NCBI GenBank assembly: GCA_030373325.1
Contig: JAUCZB010000020.1
Location: 1 to 49,191, forward strand
From: Cyanobium sp. CZS25K
GTDB lineage: Bacteria; Cyanobacteriota; Cyanobacteriia; PCC-6307; Cyanobiaceae
DNA length: 49,191 bases
Direction of reading: 5' to 3'
The notes beneath the pieces are model-generated. The model was not told the DNA's origin, made no database searches, and saw only the letters and a list, made by a program, of their open reading frames with translations. Positions 32,886 through 41,735 of the stretch are shown piece after piece. The position numbers and the translations under genes are program-made. Each line of letters opens with the position of its first letter. Positions within the stretch are counted from its first letter, which is position 1.

Positions 32886-35800
32886 ATGTCCTTCTCCGAT
32901 AACTTCATCAAGCGGCCGGTCCTCACCACCGTCTGCAGCATCCTGATCGTGCTGGTGGGCCTGATCGCCATTCCCACCCTGTCAATCGAAAATCTTCCCA
33001 ACATCGCCCCACCTCTGATTCAGGTGACCGCCAACTACGGAGGCGCCAACTCCCTGGTCACCGAACAGGCGGTGACCAATCCGATCGAGCAGCAGATCAA
33101 CGGCGTACCGGGGGCTAATTATATTTCTTCCACAAGCAATATGTCTGGTACGAGTACGATTCAGGTCTTTTTCAACGAAGGTACGGACATCAATATCGAT
33201 CAGGTGAACGTGCAGAACCGCGTCTCCCTGGCCATGCCTCAGTTACCCCAGCAGGTGCAGGCCACCGGTGTATCCGTGATGCAGAGCACCCCCTCCATTC
33301 TGCTGGCTTATCAGGTCACATCCACGCAGGGGCAATTCGATGCCTCCTATCTCAATGGCCTGATATATGAGAATCTTTACTTTCAGTTGGAGCGGGTGCC
33401 GGGCGTGGCCAATGTCAACCTTCTCGGTGGCAGCAATCCCGCCTTCTGGTTGTTCGTCGATGCCAACAAGCTGACGGCCAACAACCTCACCGCTGATCAG
33501 GTGGTCAATGCGGTGGCGAGCCAGAACACGGTGGCGATCGGTGGCTTGGTGGGGGGGCCGCCGGCGGGGGGCAACCAGAAGTTTGCCTACCCGATTCTGG
33601 TGGAGAACAACGGCAATCTGGTGTCCGTCGAGGAGCTCAACAATCTGATCGTCGCTCGTGCTCCTTCCGGCAACCTGCTGCGACTGAAGGATGTCGGCGA
33701 GGCCACCTACGGCACCAACACCTATGCCCAGCAGGCGACCAGCATCGAAGGCCACCCCTCGATCACGGTTGCCGTCTTCCAGACCCCAGAAAGCAACGCC
33801 CTGGATGTCTCGAACCAGGTGGTGGCGGTGATGAACCAGTTCACCCAGACCGTCCCCCCGGGGGTCTCGGTGTTGGAGATCTACAACATCGGTCAGTTCA
33901 TCGAGTCGGCCGTGGAGGGGGTGGTGGATGCCCTCGGTCTCGCCATTGTGCTGGTGTTGCTGATCCTGTTCCTGTTTCTGCAGGACTGGCGGGCCACGGT
34001 GGTGCCCAGCCTGGCGATTCCGATCTCCCTGATCGGCACCTTCGCGTTCGTGAAGATCTTCGGTTTCTCGATCAACCAGCTCACCCTGCTGGGTCTGGTG
34101 CTGGCCACGGGCCTGGTGGTGGATGACGCCATCGTGGTGATCGAGGCGGTGGAGAAGAACCTGGAGAAGGGCATGCGCCCCCGTCAGGCCGCCATGGAAT
34201 GCATGGGTGAGCTCTTCGGTGCCCTGGTGGCCACCGCCCTGGTGCTGATGGCGGTGTTCGTGCCCGTCGCCTTCTACCCCGGTGGCATCGGCATCATCTA
34301 CAAGCAATTCGCCCTCACGATCGCCTTCTCGATCGCGATCTCCGCCTTCAACGCGCTCACTTTCTCGCCGATGCTCTCTGCCCTGCTGCTGAGGAGCCAG
34401 AAATCAGCGCCCCCTGGCCGGCTGGTGGGCATCATCGGCGGGGTGGTGGTGGGCCTGGCCTTCGGTCGCTTCAGCGCCGCCTCCTTCGGCAGCATCACCT
34501 ACCTGGTGGGCGTGGTGGCCGGTGTGCTGGCCGGCGCCAATCTTGTCTGGATCTTCACGCGATTCAACGCCTTTTTCACCCGCCTCGAGCGTGGTTATGC
34601 CGCGATGGTGACGGCCCTGATCGCCAGGCGCCGCTGGATCCTGGTGGGTCTGGGTGGGGGCATCGCCCTGACCCTGTTCGCCTTCACCGCCCTTCCCTCC
34701 GCCTTCATCCCCGAGGAAGATCAGGGCTACGGGATGGGGATCTTCCAGCTCCAGAACGGTGCCTCCCTCAGCCAGACCCAGGCCACGGCCCAGGAGGTGG
34801 CCAAGGTGCTCAAGGCCGAGCCGGAGATCGTCGCCGGTTCGGTGGTGAGCGGCTACGGATTCAATGGTGCCAGCCCGGATCAGGGGGTGTTCTTCTTCGG
34901 TTTGAAACCGCTCGAGGAGCGCAGCGGCACCGATCAGAAGGCACCGGCGATCGTGAACCGGCTCAACGCCAAGCTGGGCCAGATCAGCTCCGGCCTGGCG
35001 GTGGCAGCCCAGCCTCCGGCGATCCCGGGGTTCTCGGCCCAGGGGGGCTTCTACTTCCAATTCAACGATCTCAGCAATGGGGCCTACAGCTTCAACCAGC
35101 TGGATGATCTGGCCAAGCAGCTGATCCAGGCCGGCTCGGCCAGTGGCGGTTTCTCCAGCCTGTACACCCAGTTCATCCCCAGTGCACCGGCGTTCGGTCT
35201 GAAGATCGATCGCTCGATCCTGGGGGCCCTCAATGTCGACTTCCAGCAGGCGATGCAGACCATCGCCGTGCTGGCGGGCAGCAACTATTCAGGCCTCACC
35301 TATGAGAGTGGCCAGGTCAGGAACATCTACGTCCAGGCGGCGGCCGGCAACCGCCGTTCCCTGGAGGACGTGCTCAGTTACTACGTGCGCAGCAATGACA
35401 ACAAGATGGTCCAGGTGTCGGAATTCGCCTCGGCGGAGCTGAGCAGCGCGCCGCCGGTGATCAGTCATTTCAACCTGTATCGCACCGTCCTGATCCAGGG
35501 GGCCGAGGCGGTCGGCAAGAGCTCCGGGCAGGCCCTGACCCTGATCCAGGATCTGTTCCGTGCCCAGAACTTCAACAACATCGGCTATGCCTTCACCGGT
35601 CTGGCGGCCCTGCAACTTTCGGCGGGGAACGCCAGTGTGCTGGTCTTCGGCCTGGGGATCCTGGTGGTCTATCTGGTGCTCTCGGCCCAGTACGAGAGCT
35701 ATGTGACCCCGGTGATCATCCTGATGACCGTGCCCCTGGCCATGCTCGGTGCCCTGGTGTTCCTGGCCCTGCGCTCGATCGATCTCAACATCTATGCCCA

Positions 35801-36185
35801 GGTGGGTCTGGTGACCCTGATCGGCCTGGCGGCCAAGAACGGCATCCTGATCGTGGAGGTGGCCGAGCAGCACATGAAGGAGGGCATGACCGCCTCTGAG
35901 GCCGCCATCGCCTCGGCCGAATCACGGCTGCGGCCGATCCTGATGACGGCCATCGCCGCCCTGGCCGGCTTCCTCCCCCTGGTGGTCGCCACCACCGCGG
36001 GGGCCAACAGTCAGCAGTCCCTGGGCACCGTGATCTTCGGTGGCCTTCTGGTGGCCACGGTGCTGTCGCTGGGGGTGGTGCCCCCCTTCTATGTGGTGGT
36101 GAAGGCCCTGGAGGCCCGCTGGTTCGGGGAGCCCGAGGCCGAGCCGGCCGATGGGGCCCTTGCCAAGGACCAACCCTCCGGCTGA
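32886..36185 (+). CDS. RND-family HAE1 efflux pump (second system)
   Basis: 1099 residues. Same architecture as the pump at 27968. Proton-relay pair in [20 protein letters not shown]10 Lys in [15 protein letters not shown]-terminus [19 protein letters not shown], and QINGVPGANYISS. The insertion between SALLLRSQK and the FNAFFTRLERGY block (about residues 504-557) is shorter, about two helices. It likely exports a different substrate from its neighbour. Codon use turns A+T-rich over short patches (33112-33190, 33363-33386). No outer-membrane channel gene follows, so a TolC-like partner must be elsewhere. Confidence 0.93.
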   Translation: MSFSDNFIKRPVLTTVCSILIVLVGLIAIPTLSIENLPNIAPPLIQVTANYGGANSLVTEQAVTNPIEQQINGVPGANYISSTSNMSGTSTIQVFFNEGTDINIDQVNVQNRVSLAMPQLPQQVQATGVSVMQSTPSILLAYQVTSTQGQFDASYLNGLIYENLYFQLERVPGVANVNLLGGSNPAFWLFVDANKLTANNLTADQVVNAVASQNTVAIGGLVGGPPAGGNQKFAYPILVENNGNLVSVEELNNLIVARAPSGNLLRLKDVGEATYGTNTYAQQATSIEGHPSITVAVFQTPESNALDVSNQVVAVMNQFTQTVPPGVSVLEIYNIGQFIESAVEGVVDALGLAIVLVLLILFLFLQDWRATVVPSLAIPISLIGTFAFVKIFGFSINQLTLLGLVLATGLVVDDAIVVIEAVEKNLEKGMRPRQAAMECMGELFGALVATALVLMAVFVPVAFYPGGIGIIYKQFALTIAFSIAISAFNALTFSPMLSALLLRSQKSAPPGRLVGIIGGVVVGLAFGRFSAASFGSITYLVGVVAGVLAGANLVWIFTRFNAFFTRLERGYAAMVTALIARRRWILVGLGGGIALTLFAFTALPSAFIPEEDQGYGMGIFQLQNGASLSQTQATAQEVAKVLKAEPEIVAGSVVSGYGFNGASPDQGVFFFGLKPLEERSGTDQKAPAIVNRLNAKLGQISSGLAVAAQPPAIPGFSAQGGFYFQFNDLSNGAYSFNQLDDLAKQLIQAGSASGGFSSLYTQFIPSAPAFGLKIDRSILGALNVDFQQAMQTIAVLAGSNYSGLTYESGQVRNIYVQAAAGNRRSLEDVLSYYVRSNDNKMVQVSEFASAELSSAPPVISHFNLYRTVLIQGAEAVGKSSGQALTLIQDLFRAQNFNNIGYAFTGLAALQLSAGNASVLVFGLGILVVYLVLSAQYESYVTPVIILMTVPLAMLGALVFLALRSIDLNIYAQVGLVTLIGLAAKNGILIVEVAEQHMKEGMTASEAAIASAESRLRPILMTAIAALAGFLPLVVATTAGANSQQSLGTVIFGGLLVATVLSLGVVPPFYVVVKALEARWFGEPEAEPADGALAKDQPSG

Positions 36186-36296
36186 TGGGGTAGGGCTGCG
36201 CCTGTCTGTAACGAATCGTGCTGTGGCCTGGCTGCGCCATTGCGGTCGCCGTGCCTGGCCGTGAGGATCGCTTCAAGGGGTTGAGGAGAGATCGCC

Positions 36297-36701
36297 ATGC
36301 TGCCGACGCTGGCTGAACGGTTGCGGGAGCAGCAGGCGAAGACCAGGAGCCGGCGCCCGAGTCGGGATCCCTGGCCTGTTCCCACCGATCCGCCCACGGC
36401 CCTGCTGTTTCTGCCTGGGGGCGAGAAACCTGGGCCCGAGTTGCCTGGGCCCGAACCCCTCGTGCCGATGGAGGCGGTGCACGTCGACACCACACCACCC
36501 CAGGCGAGGACGGCACTGGCCGAAGTGCTGTTGCTGCTGCTCTGGGCCGTGGTGGTCCTGGTGGATGGCGCCCTGGCGCTGGCCTCCCTGATCGGTGGCG
36601 TCGCGCTCCGGAACGCCAGGGAGCAGGGGAGCTCTGGCCCGGCCACACCCTCGGCGTTGCCGGGCCATGGCGCGCGCTGGTCCTTGGCGGCCACCCCCTG
36701 A
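36297..36701 (+). CDS. Hypothetical protein with one hydrophobic segment
   Basis: 134 residues. A basic N-terminus (LAERLREQQAKTRSRRP), a proline-rich middle, then a hydrophobic segment (LAEVLLLLLWAVVVLVDGALAL) and a Gly/Ala/Ser/Pro-rich tail. It would be a single-pass membrane protein. Other frames on the opposite strand are longer but have no coding character. Moderate support only. Confidence 0.4.
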   Translation: MLPTLAERLREQQAKTRSRRPSRDPWPVPTDPPTALLFLPGGEKPGPELPGPEPLVPMEAVHVDTTPPQARTALAEVLLLLLWAVVVLVDGALALASLIGGVALRNAREQGSSGPATPSALPGHGARWSLAATP

Positions 36702-36721
36702 GGCCCTGTCGCGCAAGGGCC
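36702..36721 (+). terminator. Hairpin just after the 36297-36701 gene
   Basis: GGCCCT and AGGGCC (36702-36707 and 36716-36721) pair over an 8-base loop immediately after the stop codon, and an overlapping GGGCC/GGCCC hairpin can form next to it. There is no T run, so the terminator call is weak. Confidence 0.3.
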
Positions 36722-37024
36722 GGGAAGGCCCCTCACGCCAGGGAGGCATGGATCACCTTTGAGGCCTCATGATCTGCAGGGTTTCTGATCCCTAGGTCCT
36801 GATCTCCATTGGCTGAAAGAGGGATGTTCAGACCAGAAAGGTCGTCGAAAGGTCGCAGACAGGTCCGTGAGATGGCCGACATCTGTCGTTGATCGCCGCT
36901 TCGCTGTCGGCCGCGTTGTCACCTCCTGATCGAACGTCTCGAGCGCACTTTGCAACCGTTGTGCAGGCGATGACGCCGCTCTGGCTGGGCGCTCATTTCT
37001 GGTAGCTTCATCGTGCAGAGAGCG
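36722..37024. other. Intergenic region before the LysM gene
   Basis: About 300 bases with no convincing gene. It contains the palindrome TGAGGCCTCA (36760-36769) flanked by GATCA and TGATC. Near its right end is a possible extended -10 (TGGTAGCTT, -10 at 37003-37008), which would start transcription only about ten bases before ATG 37025; that fits better if GTG 37034 is the start. Nothing else is recognised. Confidence 0.4.
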
Positions 37025-37957
37025 ATGGGGAACGTGAGTCGAAAACCTGCGGCTACGGGACGTTTTCTGGCAGCCTTTCTGCTCGGCTTTGCAGGGATGG
37101 GCTTCAGCCCCATGGCTTTCGGGCAGGGGGCTCCGCCGGCCCGAAGTGTGCGGGTGGTTCAGGGGGACACGCTGGAAGCCATTGCTGCCAGAAATGGGGT
37201 GAGCCTCCAGGAGTTGATCCGGCTCAACAAGATCACCAAGCCCGAGGAGCTGCAGATCGGGCAGCAGCTGAAACTGCCTCCCGCCAAGGGCCTCGTGCAG
37301 GTGCGTGCAGGGGACACCATGGCCGCCCTGGCGGCCCGCCATGGCACCACGACGGCAGAGCTGCAGAAGGCCAACCCCGGAGTGAAGCCCGACCAGCTCA
37401 AGGTCGGAGCCTGGCTGAAGCTGCCTCCGACGCCTACAACCACGCCTGCCAAGGCCAAGCCCTCGGCCAAGCCCCCGGCCAAGCCCCCGGCCAAGGCGGT
37501 GGCCCCGGCAGCGACAGGGCCCGCCAAGGCCGCCAAGCCGGCGGCCCCAGCCCCAGCCCCAGCCCAAGCTCCTGCCCCAACGCCTCCAGCCGTGCAGGCC
37601 TCCGCCGCGGTCCCCAGCTCACCTCCCTCGCCCCTGGCGCCGAAACCGGGTGACCCTGTCCGCTGGAAGTTCTTCGGCAACACGCTCGTCGACTGGGGGG
37701 GTTGGAAGCTCCATCCCGGTGGTGTGCGGGTCACCCTGGTCCAACCCACCCAGGCGGAGGTCGGTCCGATCCGATCGCAGGCGTCGGCTGTGGCGGTGCA
37801 TTGCAGGAGCCTCCGCCAGGCCTGGCTGATCAATGGTGTCTGGGAGCCATGGGGTGTGCCGGAGGGGCGCTCCGTGGGCCAGCAGATCGTTCTTGATCTC
37901 TGCGCCAACGTCAAGGACACGACCGGCTCTTCCATTCCTCCCCCGTCGGCCCCTTGA
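37025..37957 (+). CDS. Secreted protein with two LysM domains
   Basis: 310 residues. A signal peptide (core FLAAFLLGFAGMGF) is followed by two LysM repeats: VVQGDTLEAIAARNGVSLQE...LQIGQQLKLP and VRAGDTMAALAARHGTTTAE...LKVGAWLKLP. A long Lys/Pro/Ala-rich linker leads to a C-terminal domain of about 100 residues (KFFGNTLVDWGGWKLHPGGV) with two Cys that I do not recognise. LysM modules bind peptidoglycan, so it is a cell-wall-associated periplasmic protein. ATG 37025 and GTG 37034 are both possible starts; a GTG at 37013 is less likely. Confidence 0.85.
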   Translation: MGNVSRKPAATGRFLAAFLLGFAGMGFSPMAFGQGAPPARSVRVVQGDTLEAIAARNGVSLQELIRLNKITKPEELQIGQQLKLPPAKGLVQVRAGDTMAALAARHGTTTAELQKANPGVKPDQLKVGAWLKLPPTPTTTPAKAKPSAKPPAKPPAKAVAPAATGPAKAAKPAAPAPAPAQAPAPTPPAVQASAAVPSSPPSPLAPKPGDPVRWKFFGNTLVDWGGWKLHPGGVRVTLVQPTQAEVGPIRSQASAVAVHCRSLRQAWLINGVWEPWGVPEGRSVGQQIVLDLCANVKDTTGSSIPPPSAP

Positions 37958-37989
37958 GGGAAGGGACTCTGGCGACGCCGCGAGGGCGG

Positions 37990-38021
37990 GTGATCCGGAT
38001 CACTCCTAAAGCCTATTTAGG
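37990..38021 (+). promoter_or_regulatory. Two adjacent palindromes upstream of the Anbu gene
   Basis: GTGATCCGGATCAC (37990-38003) is a perfect 14-bp palindrome. One base later, CCTAAA-GCCTA-TTTAGG (38005-38021) is a 6-bp inverted repeat with a 5-base spacer. They lie 46-77 bases before the GTG start of the Anbu gene. A possible -10 (TAGCCT) is at 38033-38038. The pair looks like operator DNA, possibly for two factors. It does not match NtcA (GTA-N8-TAC). Confidence 0.5.
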
Positions 38022-38066
38022 TGTTCGTGAGCTAGCCTCATCCTCCTCTATCTGCTGCCATCCACG

Positions 38067-38828
38067 GTGACGTATTGCATCGGTTACTGGTTGGAGAAAG
38101 GTTTGGTAATGGCCTCTGATTCCCGCACGAATGCAGGGGTGGATTACATTTCAAGCTACAGCAAGATGTATGCCTTTCAGCCTGCATCGGATCGGTTGTT
38201 TGTGCTTCTTGCCGCGGGCAATCTGGCCACCACCCAGGCGGTGATCAGTTGGATCCGTCGCGATCTCGATCGTGCCGCCGAGACCTCCGCCCCAGAGGCC
38301 AGGGATCTGCGGTCTTGTGACTACCTGTTTGAAGCGGCCGCCTACATTGGCAGGGTGAGTGTGGCGGTGCAACAGGAGTATGCGCCTGCTCTGCAGCAGG
38401 CAGGGGCCAGTGCGGGGGCGTCCTTCATTCTGGGCGGCCAGATTGCCGGTGAGCCTCACGGTCTGTACATGGTGTATCCCCAGGGCAATGCCATCATGGC
38501 GACCCGCGAAACACCCTATTTGCAGATCGGCGAGACAAAATATGGCAAACCTCCCCTTGATAACGTCGGCAACACCAACCTTTCCCTGGAGGATGCTGCC
38601 CGGCTGTGCCTGATCTCGGAAGTGCTCACCCAGCGCTCCAATCTCACCGTGGGTCCTCCGTTTGAGCTGGCCATGATTCCCGCCGATGCCCTGGCGATCT
38701 CGCACCAGCTGAGGTTGGAGGCGGAGGCCCCCGAGCTGGCCACCATGATCGAGACCTGGAGCGAAGCCCAGCGGGAAGCGCTCTATCGTCTGCCCCATTT
38801 CCCCTGGGAGCAGTCGCCACCGGGCTGA
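38067..38828 (+). CDS. Anbu / proteasome-type peptidase (Ntn hydrolase)
   Basis: 253 residues. It starts MTYCIGYWLEKGLVMASDSRTNAGVDYIS, the Anbu/bacterial proteasome homologue signature. Thr2 would be the N-terminal nucleophile after Met removal; Asp18 and Lys in YSKMYAF fit the proteasome active-site set. HslV-like fold and length are normal for Anbu. Anbu forms large helical or ring assemblies; its substrate is unknown. In many bacteria it is co-encoded with ATP-grasp, alpha-E and transglutaminase-like proteins, none of which is present here. GTG 38067 is the start that leaves Thr at position 2. glsA follows 57 bases later. Confidence 0.88.
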   Translation: MTYCIGYWLEKGLVMASDSRTNAGVDYISSYSKMYAFQPASDRLFVLLAAGNLATTQAVISWIRRDLDRAAETSAPEARDLRSCDYLFEAAAYIGRVSVAVQQEYAPALQQAGASAGASFILGGQIAGEPHGLYMVYPQGNAIMATRETPYLQIGETKYGKPPLDNVGNTNLSLEDAARLCLISEVLTQRSNLTVGPPFELAMIPADALAISHQLRLEAEAPELATMIETWSEAQREALYRLPHFPWEQSPPG

Positions 38829-38885
38829 GAGCGCCGATCCTGCCGCCTCCGCTCCGCTGCTTACGCTTTCCAGCCCCGATTCACC

Positions 38886-39872
38886 ATGTGGTCCGTGTCC
38901 GAATGGGTGTCCAACGGCCACCTGCCCACCGCCGAGGTCGTGCAGGAGCTGGTGGCGGAGGCCCACCGGCGCTTCGCCCCGGTTCCGGATGGCCGGGTTG
39001 CCGATTACATTCCCGCCCTGGCGGAGGCGTCTCCGGACCATTTCGGCCTCTGCGTGTCCAGCAGCGGGGGCGCCCTGTTCGAGGCGGGCGAGGCCCGGGT
39101 GGCCTTCAGCATCCAGAGCATTTCCAAACCGTTCCTGTTCGCCCTGATCTGCCAGGCCATCGGAGAGGAGGCGGCCCGCGAGAAGCTCGGCGTCAACAGC
39201 ACCGGCCTGCCGTTCAATTCGGTGCTGGCGGTGGAGCGCAGTGGCGAAGGCCTCTCCAATCCCATGGTCAATGCCGGAGCCATCGCCGCCACCAGCCTGG
39301 CGCCGGGCGCCAGCAGCGAGGAGAAGTGGGCCTTCATCCAGGACGGTTTCTCGAGGTTTGCCGGCCGCCGACTGGAGATCGATGCCGCTGTCTGCGCGTC
39401 GGAGCTGGCCACCAATCGGCGCAACGCCGGTCTGGCCACCCTTCTCAGTGATCATGACCGCATCTGGTGGGATCCCGACGAGGCCACCGACCTCTACACC
39501 CGCCAGTGCTCCCTGAGTGTCACGGCCGCCGACCTCGCCGTAATGGCCGCCACCCTGGCCAACGGCGGCCGCCAGCCCGTCACGGGCGAGCAGGTGATTG
39601 ATGCCATCCACTGTCAGCACGTGCTGGCCGTGATGGTCACCGCCGGGCTGTACGAAACCTCAGGCGACTGGCTCTATGCCACCGGCCTGCCGGGCAAGAG
39701 CGGGGTGGCCGGCGGCATGATCACCGTGGCGCCGGGGAAGGGGGGCCTGGCCACGTTTTCACCGCCCCTGGATGAGGCGGGCAACAGTGTGCGCGGCCAG
39801 CTCACGGCGCGCTTCCTGTCCGAGCGGCTGGGGCTCAATCTGTTCGCCTCCAGGCCGGATGGGAGCCCCTGA
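38886..39872 (+). CDS. glsA: Glutaminase A
   Basis: 328 residues, beta-lactamase/transpeptidase-like fold. The catalytic Ser78-x-x-Lys81 is in SIQSISKPFLF; other family blocks are GLPFNSVLAVE, NPMVNAGAIAA, RNAGLATLL, YTRQCSLSVTAADLA, and LPGKSGVAGGMI. It hydrolyses glutamine to glutamate and ammonia. It lies between the Anbu peptidase and gltS on the same strand, suggesting nitrogen scavenging. Confidence 0.93.
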   Translation: MWSVSEWVSNGHLPTAEVVQELVAEAHRRFAPVPDGRVADYIPALAEASPDHFGLCVSSSGGALFEAGEARVAFSIQSISKPFLFALICQAIGEEAAREKLGVNSTGLPFNSVLAVERSGEGLSNPMVNAGAIAATSLAPGASSEEKWAFIQDGFSRFAGRRLEIDAAVCASELATNRRNAGLATLLSDHDRIWWDPDEATDLYTRQCSLSVTAADLAVMAATLANGGRQPVTGEQVIDAIHCQHVLAVMVTAGLYETSGDWLYATGLPGKSGVAGGMITVAPGKGGLATFSPPLDEAGNSVRGQLTARFLSERLGLNLFASRPDGSP

Positions 39873-40040
39873 TCGCTGCCTGGCAGGGCGTTAAGGGGCC
39901 GAATGGCGCACCAGATTTCTGCCGCAAGGGCTCCTTGGGTCTCCCCCTGGATCGGATCAGCGCTCCGCCAACCCACAGGGAGCCGTTTCAATCCCCGCCG
40001 TGGGTCATGCTTCAGCCTGGCTTTCTGTCCCCTCCCGCAC

Positions 40041-40508
40041 ATGGCGTTCCTTCGCCCGATCCTTTCCGGGTGCATCGCCCTCGCCACCACGGCGGCCACC
40101 GGTGTTCCTGCCGCCCAGGCCAGCTGCCGCTTTCTGATGCCGCTCGGAGGCGGCGGCAACCCCATTGTGTCCAAGCGGATCGGTCCGGACCGGCTCGTGG
40201 GCCGCACGAACTGGAACACCGATTTCATCGTTGATCGCGACTTCCGCCGTTATCGCTTCTTCTTCACCTCGGCCTCCACCGAGCGCGCCAGCTTCCCGGT
40301 GTCGGGCTTTATGGTGTTCACCGATGGCAGCAGTTTGCAGGTCATCAACGAAACCCCGACGTTTGAGCCTGGAACGGGCCGGATGTTCGGGCCCTTCCAG
40401 GCCGTTCCGGGCAAGCGCACCAGGTTGATGAATTTCAGGGTCGGGTCCTCCAGCGCTCCGGCCGCCATTGGTTTCAGTTATCGAATTTCCGTCCAGGGTT
40501 GTGATTGA
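40041..40508 (+). CDS. Small secreted protein, function unknown
   Basis: 155 residues from ATG 40041. A signal peptide (LRPILSGCIALATTAATG, cleavage near AQA) precedes a beta-rich domain: NTDFIVDRDFRRYRFFFTSAS, FPVSGFMVFTDGSSLQVIN, RLMNFRVGSSSAPAAIGFSY. Two Cys remain in the mature part (near its start and one before the end), which could pair. The pattern could suit a jelly-roll-like binding protein, but no family is recognised. It lies six bases before gltS, so it is probably co-transcribed with it. Confidence 0.65.
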   Translation: MAFLRPILSGCIALATTAATGVPAAQASCRFLMPLGGGGNPIVSKRIGPDRLVGRTNWNTDFIVDRDFRRYRFFFTSASTERASFPVSGFMVFTDGSSLQVINETPTFEPGTGRMFGPFQAVPGKRTRLMNFRVGSSSAPAAIGFSYRISVQGCD

Positions 40509-40514
40509 TTCGCC

Positions 40515-41708
40515 ATGCAGTTCGAAAGCTTTGCAACCTTCAACATCGCGATTGTGGTGCTGGCGATCGGTCGCTGGCTCAACCGAAAGGTGGCCTTGCT
40601 GAGGGAATTCAATATTCCGGAACCGGTCACCAGTGGGTTGCTGGTTTGTCTTCTGCTTGCCCTGATCCATGCCATTAACGGTATGGAGATCGGTTTCAAC
40701 CTGCTGACGCGGGATTTTCTGCTGCTCTACTTCTTTGCAGCCATCGGCCTCAACGCCGACATCAAGACGCTGCTCTCCGGTGGTTGGCCGCTGCTGGTCC
40801 TGGTGGGGACCACCGTGGGATACATGATTCTGCAGAATCTCACCGGCATCAGCATGGCGGCGCTGCTGGGATTGAATCCCCTGGTGGGCCTGCTGGGGGG
40901 GTCGGTGTCCCTTCTCGGTGGCCATGGTACGGCGATCGCCTGGGCACCGCGCTTCTATGAAGCCCATGGCATCAGCAATGCCCTGGAGATCGGCATCGCC
41001 TGCGCCACTTTCGGGCTCGTTCTCGCCTCTCTGATGGGTGGGCCGATTGCCCGGATCCTGATTCGCAGCAACCGCTTGCAGCCTGCTGCGGCCGCGGCGG
41101 GGGTGGAGAGCTTCAGTCCAGAGAGTGAGCTGGAGCCGGTGACATATTTCAGCCTGCTGCGCACCCTCTTCTGGCTCAACGTCAGCCTGGGACTGGGGGA
41201 GGTGCTGCATGAAGCTCTCACGGCCGCCGGCAGCAACCTGCCCCTGTTCGTGTGCTGCCTGTTCGCAGCGATCTTCCTCACCAACAGCGTGCCGCGGCTG
41301 CTGCCGATCCGCTATCTGGCCGCGCCCCGATCCCTGGCCATCGTCTCAGACATCGCCCTGGGAATCTTCCTGACGATGTCCCTGATGAGCCTGCAGCTCT
41401 GGACCATCGCCTCCCTGGCAGGGCCCATCCTCGCCATCCTTGCTGCCCAGTTCGTGATGTCCTTCCTGTTCGCGTTGTTCGTGGTGTTCAAGGTGATGGG
41501 GCGCGACTACGAAGCCGCCGTGATCTGTGCCGGCTTCGGAGGCATCTCCCTGGGGGCCACCCCTACGGCGATGGCCAACATGTCGGCGGTGGCCCAGAAA
41601 TACGGTGCCGCCCACAGGGCCTTCATCGTGGTGCCGTTGGTGTCGGGTTTCTTCGTGGACATCAGCAACGCGGTGGTGATCCAGCGTTTTCTCAATTGGT
41701 TCGGTTGA
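40515..41708 (+). CDS. gltS: Sodium/glutamate symporter
   Basis: 397 residues with about ten transmembrane segments in two inverted halves, as in ESS-family GltS. Family blocks: NIPEPVTSGLLVCLLLALIH, GGSVSLLGGHGTAIAWAP in the first reentrant loop, and GGISLGATPTAMANMSAV in the second. It imports glutamate with Na+. Together with glsA it could bring external glutamine-derived glutamate into the cell. Convergent with the porin gene. Confidence 0.94.
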   Translation: MQFESFATFNIAIVVLAIGRWLNRKVALLREFNIPEPVTSGLLVCLLLALIHAINGMEIGFNLLTRDFLLLYFFAAIGLNADIKTLLSGGWPLLVLVGTTVGYMILQNLTGISMAALLGLNPLVGLLGGSVSLLGGHGTAIAWAPRFYEAHGISNALEIGIACATFGLVLASLMGGPIARILIRSNRLQPAAAAAGVESFSPESELEPVTYFSLLRTLFWLNVSLGLGEVLHEALTAAGSNLPLFVCCLFAAIFLTNSVPRLLPIRYLAAPRSLAIVSDIALGIFLTMSLMSLQLWTIASLAGPILAILAAQFVMSFLFALFVVFKVMGRDYEAAVICAGFGGISLGATPTAMANMSAVAQKYGAAHRAFIVVPLVSGFFVDISNAVVIQRFLNWFG

Positions 41709-41735
41709 TCCGGCGGCGACGCTTGACCCTGCGCC

